Below are positions 6,507 through 13,456 of a DNA stretch of 14,209 nt, one piece after another (position 1 is the stretch's first letter; each line of letters begins with the position of its first letter). Position numbers and translations under genes: made by a program. Where the stretch lies: the NCBI GenBank assembly GCA_035500455.1, contig DATJXG010000476.1, forward strand, positions 1 to 14,209. Reading direction: 5' to 3'. Below the pieces are notes generated by a model. It worked only from the letters and a program-made list of their open reading frames with translations, was not told where the DNA came from and searched no databases. Origin of the DNA: DATJXG01 sp035500455 (GTDB taxonomy: Bacteria > Acidobacteriota > Terriglobia > Terriglobales > Acidobacteriaceae).

Positions 6507-6535
6507 GTGACACATCCTCGTCGAATCTGTGTTAA
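6507..6535 (+). promoter_or_regulatory. Possible sigma70 promoter of the sigma54 activator
   Basis: GTGACA (6507-6512) and TGTTAA (6530-6535) are 17 nt apart; TTAAAC at 6532 is an alternative -10. The implied leader is about 20 nt and contains GGGGAG (6548-6553), 9 nt before GTG 6563. The match is modest. Confidence 0.3.
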
Positions 6536-6562
6536 ACCCTTCAGACCGGGGAGAAGTTGCAA

Positions 6563-8536
6563 GTGAACCCACGATTGTTCGCAATCTCAGGACCCTTGCG
6601 GGATTCCATCTTCGCTTTACCCTCCGGCGAAATCCCCGTCGGTCGCGACCCCGGCAATCTGCTTTCCATCAGCGACCCGGCGCTGTCACGCCGCCATTGC
6701 GTGCTGGTTCACGACGAGCACGGATATAGCATCCGCGATCTGGACAGCCGCAACGGCACGTTCGTCAACGGAGTGCCGGTAAAAGAGAGCCCGCTGCGCC
6801 ATGGCGACCAGATTTCGGTGGGCGATTCGGTGTTCGTCCTGCAGCTTAAGGAGGAGGATTCCGAGGATCCAGGCAGCAGCGTGGAATTCGACGAAGGCGC
6901 GGCGGCGCAGGCGACGGCGCAATTCCGGCCGCAGGACGTGCTCTATCTGCAGCCTGACCGCATTCAGCGTGAACTGCCGCCGAACTCGGCGGTGGCGCGC
7001 AACCTGAACGCGCTGCTGAAGATCAGCCGGGTCGTGCACGCCATCCGCGACCTGGAGCAGTTGCAGGCGCAGATACTGAATCTCATTTTCGAAATTGTGC
7101 CGGCCGAGCGCGGCGCCATTCTGCTCAATGGCACGGGCGAGAACTTTGCCTCCATCTATGCCCGCCATCGCACTCCTTCGGTCAGTAGCCCGGTACGGGT
7201 AAGCCGGACCATTGCCCGCCGGGTGCTCGATCAGGGGCTGGCGATCCTGGGGGCCGATGTTCAGGCCGCGTCTGGCGGCCTGGGAGGCGTGGAGAGCATT
7301 CTAGCGTCCAACGTGCGTTCCCTGCTTTGTGTTCCGCTGGCAGTGTTCCAGAAGATCATCGGCTGCATCTACCTGGACACCACCAATTCTCCCGCGCGCT
7401 TCGATGAAGATCATCTGCAGCTGGTGGCGGCGATCGCCGGCATTTGCGCCTTCGCTCTGGACACGGCGCGCAACCTGCAATGGCTGGAGCAGGAAAACCT
7501 GCGGCTTACCGAAGAGATCGACCTGGAACACAACATGATCGGCGAGAGCCCGCGCATGAAAGAGGTCTATCAGTTCCTCTCGCGTGTGGCGCCGGCGGAA
7601 TCGACCGTTCTGCTGCGCGGGGAAAGCGGCACGGGGAAGGAACTGGCGGCGCGCGCCATCCATCGCAACAGCCCGCGTGCCCGCAAGCCTTTCATAGCCA
7701 TCAACAGCGGAGCCATTCCTGTAGACCTGGTGGAGAGCGAACTTTTCGGCTATGAGCGCGGAGCATTCACGGGCGCGGTGGCGCAAAAGAAGGGCCGCCT
7801 GGAAATGGCAGAGGGCGGAGTCGTGTTCTTCGATGAGATTGGGGAGCTTTCTCCGTCGATCCAGGTGAAGCTGCTGCGCGTGCTGCAGGAGCGCGAACTG
7901 GAGCGGTTGGGCGGGGTGCGAACGATCCCGATCAACCTGCGGGTAGTGGCGGCCACCAACCAGGACCTGGAAGCGGCGGTGGAAAGCGGCAGGTTCCGCC
8001 GCGATCTGTACTTCCGCCTGAACGTGCTGTCGCTGGTTATGCCGCCGCTGCGCGAACGCCGCGAGGATATTCCCTTATTGGCGGAATATTTCGTGAGGAA
8101 GTACTGCCAGAAGAGCGGTTTCAAGCCCCGCCGCATTTCGCCGGAGGCGCTGGCGTGCCTGGTGAACTATGACTGGTCGGGCAACGTGCGCGAGTTGGAA
8201 AACGCCATGGAGCATGCCGTCGTCCTGGGCACTTCCGAGGTGATCGATATCGACGATCTTCCCGAATCTCTGCTGGAGAAAGGCCCGCCTCCGGGGCAGA
8301 CCGCGGCCAAGTACCACGCGGCGGTGAAAGAAAAGAAGCGAGACCTCATCAGCCAGGCGCTGGAAGAGGCCAAGGGGAACTACACCGAAGCAGCGCGGCT
8401 GCTCGGCGTGCACCCGAACTATCTTCACCGCCTGGTGCGCAATCTCGGCCTGAAGGAATCGTTGCGCGGTTCAAGCTCGCGCGGCGCAAGAAGCTCTGAA
8501 GGCGCGAACGGCTCAGGGAAGGCGGAGCCCGAGTAA
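6563..8536 (+). CDS. Sigma54-dependent activator with FHA, GAF, AAA+ and Fis domains
   Basis: This is a 657-residue bacterial enhancer-binding protein that would remodel sigma54-RNA polymerase using ATP. Domains in order: FHA, about 24-96 (VGR, SRRH, SRNGTFVNG, phosphothreonine-binding residues in place); GAF, about 148-300; AAA+, about 326-560, with Walker A GESGTGKE (353-360), the sigma54-contacting loop GAFTGA (400-405) and Walker B VVFFDE (420-425); Fis-type HTH, about 594-629 (GNYTEAARLLGVHPNYLHRL). Input is therefore probably a Ser/Thr-phosphorylated partner plus a small ligand, rather than an Asp-phosphorelay receiver, which is absent. GTG 6563 is chosen over TTG 6557 because GGGGAG lies 9 nt upstream of the GTG but only 3 nt from the TTG. 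No Ser/Thr kinase or obvious target operon is adjacent. The last 24 bp overlap the convergent M23 gene. Confidence 0.92.
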   Translation: MNPRLFAISGPLRDSIFALPSGEIPVGRDPGNLLSISDPALSRRHCVLVHDEHGYSIRDLDSRNGTFVNGVPVKESPLRHGDQISVGDSVFVLQLKEEDSEDPGSSVEFDEGAAAQATAQFRPQDVLYLQPDRIQRELPPNSAVARNLNALLKISRVVHAIRDLEQLQAQILNLIFEIVPAERGAILLNGTGENFASIYARHRTPSVSSPVRVSRTIARRVLDQGLAILGADVQAASGGLGGVESILASNVRSLLCVPLAVFQKIIGCIYLDTTNSPARFDEDHLQLVAAIAGICAFALDTARNLQWLEQENLRLTEEIDLEHNMIGESPRMKEVYQFLSRVAPAESTVLLRGESGTGKELAARAIHRNSPRARKPFIAINSGAIPVDLVESELFGYERGAFTGAVAQKKGRLEMAEGGVVFFDEIGELSPSIQVKLLRVLQERELERLGGVRTIPINLRVVAATNQDLEAAVESGRFRRDLYFRLNVLSLVMPPLRERREDIPLLAEYFVRKYCQKSGFKPRRISPEALACLVNYDWSGNVRELENAMEHAVVLGTSEVIDIDDLPESLLEKGPPPGQTAAKYHAAVKEKKRDLISQALEEAKGNYTEAARLLGVHPNYLHRLVRNLGLKESLRGSSSRGARSSEGANGSGKAEPE

Positions 8537-9469
8537 GGTCGCGGGGTCCAGATACTCTCCCCGCCATCGCACCGCCAGATGTAGATGCGGCCCAGTAGCG
8601 CGGCCGGTGCCGCCCACCAGTCCCAGCGCCTGTCCCCGTTCTACGTGCTCGCCTTCTTTCACTTTGAACTGCGAAAGATGCATGTACAGGGTGAGCAGTC
8701 CCTGCCCATGGTCGAGCACCACGCAGTTGCCTTCAAAATACAGCGGCCGCGCCAGGAGCACGGTGCCCGAATTCACCGCATGAATTTCGTCGCCCGCCTT
8801 GGCCGCATAATCCAGCCCCTGGTGCACGCTCTGCACTTTTCCGTTGAAAACGCGCCGGGTACCGAACACGTCTGAAACCGGCGCCTGCAGCGGCGCTCGA
8901 AAACTGCCGCCCCATTCACGTTCAGGCGTGGTCTCGGCGAATGTTTTGTCTTTTATTACCTTGTCCGCGGCGATAGTGCGCAGCTGCTCAGGATCGGGCT
9001 CGGTGAATTTCGTGGCGACTTTCACGCTGATGCTGCGGTACTTGCCGGCCGCGACGGCGAATTTCCGCTCGAAGGAAATTTCCCCGCCCCGTTTGGTCAC
9101 GCCGGTCAACTTCAGCGGATACAGCCCGGGGCGCGTGCGCAAGCCGACGCCGCCCAGCGCCCACCAGGCGTGGCTGTGCGAATCGAATACGAAGGCGAGG
9201 TCATGGTCGAGCCAGCGCCCACTCAGCGATTGCAACGCTGCGGGAGGTTTGACGCTGAACGCTACCGGCGCGCCGTTGACCAATCGCGACGGTTGGCGGC
9301 TCACAACCCAGGCCTGGCCGGCGGCTTTGACGCCTGCTTGTGCCCCGGCCTGGGCGGCGAGGCAGATCAGCAGCAACGCGAGGACTCCGGCACTCGCGCA
9401 AGCGTTCCAGCTCGCAAGGAAACTGCGCCTCAGAGGCCGGGGCGTAGGTCTGCGTGAAACCAACTTCAT
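8513..9469 (-). CDS. Secreted M23 (LytM-type) metallopeptidase
   Basis: This is a 318-residue exported zinc peptidase or peptidase-like protein expected to act on peptidoglycan cross-links in the envelope. A basic N-terminus and a hydrophobic stretch (about 27-40) are followed by an AQA-type cleavage site near 42-45, which suggests a Sec signal peptide. Residues about 50-150 form a beta-rich N-terminal domain. The catalytic M23 domain is about 190-315 and keeps the metal ligands: H216 and D220 in VHQGLDYAA, H264 in LYMHLSQ, and H295/H297 in GPHLHLAVRW. An intact set argues for an active enzyme rather than a degenerate EnvC-like activator. The gene diverges from the L,D-transpeptidase gene with 48 bp between the start codons. 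The SD is weak (GGCTGGA). Its 3' end overlaps the activator gene convergently. Confidence 0.9.
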   Translation of the reverse strand: MKLVSRRPTPRPLRRSFLASWNACASAGVLALLLICLAAQAGAQAGVKAAGQAWVVSRQPSRLVNGAPVAFSVKPPAALQSLSGRWLDHDLAFVFDSHSHAWWALGGVGLRTRPGLYPLKLTGVTKRGGEISFERKFAVAAGKYRSISVKVATKFTEPDPEQLRTIAADKVIKDKTFAETTPEREWGGSFRAPLQAPVSDVFGTRRVFNGKVQSVHQGLDYAAKAGDEIHAVNSGTVLLARPLYFEGNCVVLDHGQGLLTLYMHLSQFKVKEGEHVERGQALGLVGGTGRATGPHLHLAVRWRGEYLDPATLLGLRLP

Positions 9470-9504
9470 AATTCCAGCCTAGCACTGCTTACACCGAGCG
9501 AGGT

Positions 9505-9510
9505 TATAAT
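9505..9510 (+). promoter_or_regulatory. Consensus -10 box of the L,D-transpeptidase, implying a leaderless transcript
   Basis: A perfect TATAAT ends exactly 7 nt before GTG 9518, the same geometry as lhr, and no SD lies between. The -35 region has no good match. It lies in the 48-bp divergent gap shared with the M23 gene, whose own TAGGCT element ends 6 nt before ATG 9469 on the other strand. Confidence 0.55.
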
Positions 9511-9517
9511 CCGTGCC

Positions 9518-10021
9518 GTGCGCATCTGTTTTCTCATCAGCCTGATGACTCTCGCCGCGGCCAACGTGGCCGCGGAATCGGCACTGGCTGCGGGAGTCAC
9601 GGCCGATCGCATAGTCGTGTTGAAACGCAATCGCACTCTCACTCTGATGAGCCAGGGGAAGGAATTGAAGACCTACAAAATTTCGCTGGGCGGTGATCCG
9701 GTGGGACCCAAAGTTCGCGAGGGCGACCACAAGACGCCGGAGGGCGTGTACCTACTCGACCGCCGCAACCCGAAGAGCAAGTTTTACCGGGCGATCCATA
9801 TCTCCTATCCCAACGAGCAGGATCGGGAAAACGCGAAACGACTCGGCGTATCTCCGGGTGGCGATGTGTTCGTCCACGGTTTGCCCAACGGCTTTGGCGC
9901 GGTTGGGCGCGCCCACCTGCTCCGGGACTGGACCGACGGCTGCATCGCCGTGACCGACGACGAGATGGACGAAATCTGGCACGCGGTGCCGGACGGCACC
10001 GTGATCGAAATCAGGCCGTGA
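9518..10021 (+). CDS. L,D-transpeptidase (YkuD/ErfK family)
   Basis: This is a 167-residue exported enzyme. L,D-transpeptidases use an active-site cysteine to form 3-3 peptidoglycan cross-links or attach proteins to peptidoglycan. The N-terminus has a short hydrophobic signal (VRICFLISLMTLAAANVAA) with cleavage expected near 20-25. The YkuD domain spans about 32-166. It includes the GDHKTPEGVYLL motif (69-80), the catalytic histidine H120 in VFVHGLP, and C142 in TDGCIAVTDDEMDEIW, matching the usual HG...S/TxGC(I/V) signature. The start is GTG; the 7-nt spacing from TATAAT and the signal peptide beginning right there support it. It overlaps the next gene by 4 bp (GTGA), so the two are co-transcribed and probably translationally coupled. 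Confidence 0.92.
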   Translation: MRICFLISLMTLAAANVAAESALAAGVTADRIVVLKRNRTLTLMSQGKELKTYKISLGGDPVGPKVREGDHKTPEGVYLLDRRNPKSKFYRAIHISYPNEQDRENAKRLGVSPGGDVFVHGLPNGFGAVGRAHLLRDWTDGCIAVTDDEMDEIWHAVPDGTVIEIRP

Positions 10022-10911
10022 CCACGAATTCCACACGCCTCCGGGAACAACCACCGCTTGCCTCCATCTGGAAGTTCGGGGGCCTCGATCTGGGCCAACT
10101 CGTGGTGCGCCTGTGGCGAGCTATCGACGAGCACAGCCTCCTGGAGCGCGCCTCCGACCTTGCCTACAACTCGCTGCTGGCGATTTTTCCTGCAATACTT
10201 CTGCTGCTGGCGATTCTCAGCCTCTCTGAGGCCCACGGCCCGGCGCTCAAGCAAACCCTGCTACTTTCTTTCGCCCAGACCTTGCCGCCGGCGGCTGCCA
10301 AATTGGTGGGTGACACTGTCGCCGAGGCATCGCAGAACGGCGGCGGCGCGAAGCTTACCATCGGGCTGATCATCGCTCTCTGGGCCGCGATCAGCGGCAT
10401 GACCTCCATGATCTCGGCGCTCAATGCCGCCTACCGTGTGCACGAACGGCGCTCCTGGTGGAAGGTGCGCGGCATCGCGCTGGCCCTCACCGCCGCGATT
10501 TCCGCACTGGTCCTTTCTACTCTGCTGGTGGTGTTTCTGGGAGATCGCATCGCCGACTTCGCTGGCTCCCGGCTGCGCCTTGAAGCCATCGTGGTGGCGG
10601 CCTGGAAGCTGGGGCAGTGGGTGGTCGCGCTGCTGTTTATCGTGCTTTCTTTTTCCCTGATTTACTACTTCGGCCCCGATGTCGAGCGGCGGCGTTGGCG
10701 CTGGCTGACGCCGGGATCGGTGTTCGGCGTCCTGCTATGGTTCGCCGCCGCCTTCGGCTTCCGCGCCTACCTGCGCTTCTTCAACACCTACAACAAGACT
10801 TATGGGTCGCTCGGCGCGGTGATCATCCTGCTGGTGTGGCTTTATGTCGCAGGGTTTGCGTTCCTGATTGGGGGAGAAATCGACGCCGCCATCGAAGCCG
10901 GGCCGGGCTAG
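10018..10911 (+). CDS. YihY/BrkB family inner-membrane protein
   Basis: This is a 297-residue integral membrane protein of the YihY/BrkB (formerly 'RNase BN') family. The molecular function of the family is not settled; the RNase assignment was withdrawn. Six hydrophobic segments are visible at about 49-69, 112-134, 152-174, 197-219, 231-252 and 264-287. The family signature near the last helix is clear (YNKTYGSLGAVIILLVWLY, 258-276), and the N-terminal LAYNSLLAIFPAILLLLAI is also typical. Length is normal. The GTG start forms GTGA with the transpeptidase stop, indicating coupling. Pairing with a peptidoglycan enzyme suggests an envelope role, but that is context only. Confidence 0.9.
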   Translation: MTTNSTRLREQPPLASIWKFGGLDLGQLVVRLWRAIDEHSLLERASDLAYNSLLAIFPAILLLLAILSLSEAHGPALKQTLLLSFAQTLPPAAAKLVGDTVAEASQNGGGAKLTIGLIIALWAAISGMTSMISALNAAYRVHERRSWWKVRGIALALTAAISALVLSTLLVVFLGDRIADFAGSRLRLEAIVVAAWKLGQWVVALLFIVLSFSLIYYFGPDVERRRWRWLTPGSVFGVLLWFAAAFGFRAYLRFFNTYNKTYGSLGAVIILLVWLYVAGFAFLIGGEIDAAIEAGPG

Positions 10912-11011
10912 CGAGTCAACAGAAACACTCACACGATTTACCGGGGCTCTTCCCGCATCAGCAAACCAACGCCTCGCATCGGAGTGCGCTCGCCGGTGCT
11001 CATTTCGGGGT

Positions 11012-11017
11012 TATACT
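11012..11017 (+). promoter_or_regulatory. -10 box of the enolase-family gene within a small dyad
   Basis: TATACT lies in the 140-bp gap after the YihY gene and would give a leader of about 28 nt. It sits in the centre of CGGGG-N8-CCCCG (11006-11023). No good -35 and no strong SD are visible. Confidence 0.35.
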
Positions 11018-11051
11018 TCCCCGCGAGCGGCGAGCCATCCGCTGCGAACTT

Positions 11052-12290
11052 ATGAATCGACGAAGCTTTCTCAAATCTCTGGGCGCGAGCGCGATCGTGA
11101 GCGCTGCGGCCTCTCTGCCGGTTTTCGCGGCGCTTCCGAAGATGAAGATCACGCGGGTGCGGGCTTACCTGCCGCCGGACCCGAATCCGCTGTTCAACCA
11201 GAGCGACGTCGTGGTGACTGTCGAGACCGACGCGGGAGTTACCGGCATTGGCGAAGGCGGAACCAAGGACATGCTGGCGCCCTCCGCCGGCCGCCTGATC
11301 GGGCGCGACCCGCAGCACATCGAGCGCCTGTGGCAGGACATGAACCGCGCCTTCTTCTATCCGGCGGGACGCGAGCGGACCGATGCCATCGGCGCGCTCG
11401 ATCTTGCCTTGTGGGACATTCGCGGCAAAGTGCAGGGCGTGCCGGTGCATGAGTTGCTGGGCGGCGCGGTTCGCAACTATTGCGAGTGTTACAACACCGC
11501 CGGAATTATTCCGGGGATCACGCCGGGCATGAGCATAAAGGAACGCGCGCACGCCACCATCGAGGCCGGCTATCGCGCATTCCGCTTCGGCGCGATGGAT
11601 GTTCCCGCTAACACTACCTACAACACGCGGGAGCGCATTACTCACCTGCGCGAGGAGTGCGCCGAGGCCCGCGAGGGCGTGGGCAAAGACGGCGAATGGT
11701 GCATCGATTTCCACCAGCGCTTCGACCTGGACGAGGCCATTCGCGGCTGCAACGAAATCGAGGACCTGGCGCCGTTTTTCGTGGAAGACCCGGTGCGGAC
11801 CGAAGCCTTTCAGCAGGACCTGCCGATCCTGCGAAAGAAAGTGAACGTTCCGCTGGCGGCGGGCGAGGAGTGGGGCAATCGCTGGGACTTCAATACACTG
11901 GTGGAGAATCACGACATTGATTTTGTGCGTGCGACTCTGCCGAACGTTGGCGGCATTACCGAGATGATGAAGATTGCCGCCATCTGCGAGACCCATTTTG
12001 TCGGGATCGTTCCGCATTTCACCGGGCCGATCGCTACGGCGGCGCTGGTCAACAGCCTGTGCACTTTCTCGGGGCCCGTGCTGATGGAATATAACTTCCA
12101 GGGGCGCACCTTTCCTCACTTGCCCGTTTGCCTGGATTTCAAGAACGGGAAGCTGTATCCCAATGAGCGGCCGGGGCTGGGCGTGGAGCTGGATTTCAAA
12201 CAGCTCACGCAGATCGCCGAGATCACGGAGCCGGTGACGGCTCGAGCGCAGACCTATTTCCGGCCGGATGGCTCCATCACGAACTGGTGA
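11052..12290 (+). CDS. Tat-exported enolase-superfamily acid-sugar dehydratase (mandelate racemase family)
   Basis: This is a 412-residue member of the mandelate racemase/muconate lactonizing enzyme group. The N-terminus MNRRSFLKSLGASAIVSAAA is a twin-arginine signal, so the enzyme is folded in the cytoplasm and exported. The metal and catalytic set is recognisable: D219 and H221 (IDFHQRF), E245 (FVEDP), E272 (AGEEW), H322 (VPHFTGP) and E346 (LMEYNF). The Asp-x-His arrangement and the spacings (2, 26, 27, 50, 24) resemble D-galactonate and mannonate dehydratases, where the enzyme removes water from an aldonate using Mg2+. R178 occupies the GYRAFRF position where many racemases have lysine. 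ATG 11052 is the only sensible start; the frame is open upstream to 10617 but only through the YihY gene in another register. The substrate is unknown and no sugar-catabolic genes are adjacent. Confidence 0.88.
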   Translation: MNRRSFLKSLGASAIVSAAASLPVFAALPKMKITRVRAYLPPDPNPLFNQSDVVVTVETDAGVTGIGEGGTKDMLAPSAGRLIGRDPQHIERLWQDMNRAFFYPAGRERTDAIGALDLALWDIRGKVQGVPVHELLGGAVRNYCECYNTAGIIPGITPGMSIKERAHATIEAGYRAFRFGAMDVPANTTYNTRERITHLREECAEAREGVGKDGEWCIDFHQRFDLDEAIRGCNEIEDLAPFFVEDPVRTEAFQQDLPILRKKVNVPLAAGEEWGNRWDFNTLVENHDIDFVRATLPNVGGITEMMKIAAICETHFVGIVPHFTGPIATAALVNSLCTFSGPVLMEYNFQGRTFPHLPVCLDFKNGKLYPNERPGLGVELDFKQLTQIAEITEPVTARAQTYFRPDGSITNW

Positions 12291-12299
12291 GGATCCCGT

Positions 12300-12638
12300 T
12301 CAGGCCTTTGGCTCTGTTGCCTGCGAAGCGAACGGGCCGCAGCCGCCGCGAATGCTGGAGCGGAATTTTTCGCGCTCTTCGGGGGTCATGTGTTCCCAGC
12401 GCTCGAACATGCGGCGGCGCCAGTACCAGTCACGGCGCGGACCGCCGCGGAATCCACCGAAGAGTATCTTGCTCAGCACCAGCACGCCCAGCGCCTGCCA
12501 GTAGGTGATTACGTGCCAGCCGAAGAGCGCGGGGGTGAGCCAGTTCCACAACCGCATCACGAAAAAAGTGAACAGGGCGAGCAGCGCCAACACCAACGGC
12601 ACAATTGCCAGGAATCGCAAAAATCTGTGTTTTCTCAT
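12300..12638 (-). CDS. Small two-helix membrane protein encoded with an ECF sigma factor
   Basis: This is a 112-residue protein I do not recognise as a named family. It has two hydrophobic helices (about 8-29 and 46-62). An Arg/Trp-rich cytoplasmic-looking tail follows (RRDWYWRRRMFERW, 68-81), then a Spy/CpxP-like MTPEEREKFR stretch (84-93) and a final GGCGPF. ATG 12638 is chosen over GTG 12647 because AAGGAG (12647-12652) lies 8 nt upstream of the ATG but directly touches the GTG. It begins 5 nt after the sigma factor stop, so the two form an operon. It may tether or inhibit the sigma factor, or be its effector; neither is shown. It has no zinc-binding anti-sigma motif. It converges on the enolase gene with a 9-bp gap. 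Confidence 0.8.
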   Translation of the reverse strand: MRKHRFLRFLAIVPLVLALLALFTFFVMRLWNWLTPALFGWHVITYWQALGVLVLSKILFGGFRGGPRRDWYWRRRMFERWEHMTPEEREKFRSSIRGGCGPFASQATEPKA

Positions 12639-12643
12639 TTGAG

Positions 12644-13237
12644 TCACTCCTTAATGCTCCTGAATTCCTCGTAGATGGCCTGCAGCCGCTGCCGCAGGTG
12701 CAACACGGCATAGTGCTTGCGTGAAATCAGCGTGTTCACGCTTACGCCTGTCTGCGCCGAGAGTTCTTTGAAGCTGTAACCCATCAGTTCGTGGGCGACG
12801 AACACTTCGCGCTGCTCTTCGGGCAGTTCGTCAAGCGCGTCGTTGAGTTCATCGAGCAGCAGCTTGCGGGCATACGCCGCTTCCGGGCCGGCCTCGGGCG
12901 AAGGCAGCAGCTCTTCCAGCCCAAGTTCCTCGCCCTCCGCGGACAATGCGGGCGGCCCGCTCCTCGACGCTTCCCGGCTCCGTTTGCGAAACAGATCGGT
13001 GATGCGGTTACGGGCCACCCGGTAGAGCCACGCCGTAACCTGCTCGATGGGTTGCGTCATGCGGTAGGCTTCCACCAATTCGTAGAAGACCTCCTGCAGG
13101 ATGTCCTCGGCATCGCCCGGATCGGGCACGCGCCGGCGGATGAAGCTGCGCAGCCGCGACTGGTCGCGGGAAACCGCTTCGGAGATCCGCTGGTTCTGCT
13201 CCGTCATAGGCCAGTGTTGTCTCAGCGCCTGGGCCAT
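12644..13237 (-). CDS. ECF-type RNA polymerase sigma factor
   Basis: This is a 197-residue sigma70-family factor of the extracytoplasmic-function class. Region 2 is about 24-88 (DPGDAEDILQEVFYELVEAY for core binding; AWLYRVARNRITDLFRKRSR for -10 recognition). Region 4 is about 128-186 (LPEEQREVFVAHELMGYSFK then TGVSVNTLISRKHYAVLHLR, the -35-binding HTH). The linker of about 40 residues is acidic. ATG 13237 gives the longest form. ATG 13207 (MTEQNQRI) is equally possible, because neither has a convincing SD. TAAAAT on the minus strand at 13274-13269 is a possible -10 without a good -35. It heads a two-gene operon with the small membrane protein and is presumably controlled by it or by an unlinked anti-sigma. 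Confidence 0.92.
   Translation of the reverse strand: MAQALRQHWPMTEQNQRISEAVSRDQSRLRSFIRRRVPDPGDAEDILQEVFYELVEAYRMTQPIEQVTAWLYRVARNRITDLFRKRSREASRSGPPALSAEGEELGLEELLPSPEAGPEAAYARKLLLDELNDALDELPEEQREVFVAHELMGYSFKELSAQTGVSVNTLISRKHYAVLHLRQRLQAIYEEFRSIKE
12647..12652 (-). promoter_or_regulatory. Shine-Dalgarno for the small membrane protein, inside the sigma factor's last codons
   Basis: On the minus strand AAGGAG forms the final Lys-Glu codons of the sigma factor gene and lies 8 nt before ATG 12638. It decides that start and ties the two genes together. Confidence 0.8.
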
Positions 13238-13456
13238 CTACTGGTGTAGACGAACCAGGGCGAGAAATATTTTATGGTGTTTTGTGGGATGGACGATCTG
13301 GGATTAGGGCAGGGAAAGTGAAAACTTAAAGCGCCGGGAACGCGAAGAACATCCGTCGAGTTGGCGGATCTTCCGATCTCATTCGCCGCTCATTGCTAGT
13401 TGCTCGCGCTAACCTTTGCTGGTCAACGGGGCAGCCGTCCTTGCGCGGTCACTTTT

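Larger units (their letters stand above)
5948..6562. other. 615-bp gene-free region between lhr and the sigma54 activator
   Basis: No convincing coding sequence lies here on either strand. The short frames at 6044-6409 (plus) and 6028-6429 (minus) have no recognisable domain and run through repeats. The first half (5977-6258) is a stack of five different repeats. The second half is of more ordinary composition and holds two operator-like dyads (6433-6468), another dyad (6486-6503) and a possible promoter (6507-6535). No clear lhr terminator with a T-run is visible. Confidence 0.7.

Noticed and set aside
6557..6562. TTG start two codons upstream for the sigma54 activator
   Set aside because: The GGGGAG site is too close (3 nt) to the TTG, but well spaced (9 nt) for GTG 6563.
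10617..11051. Upstream extension of the enolase-family reading frame
   Set aside because: It runs through the YihY gene in another register and encodes no domain. The Tat signal begins at ATG 11052.
12639..12647. GTG 12647 as the start of the small membrane protein
   Set aside because: The SD directly abuts this GTG. ATG 12638 has an 8-nt spacer.
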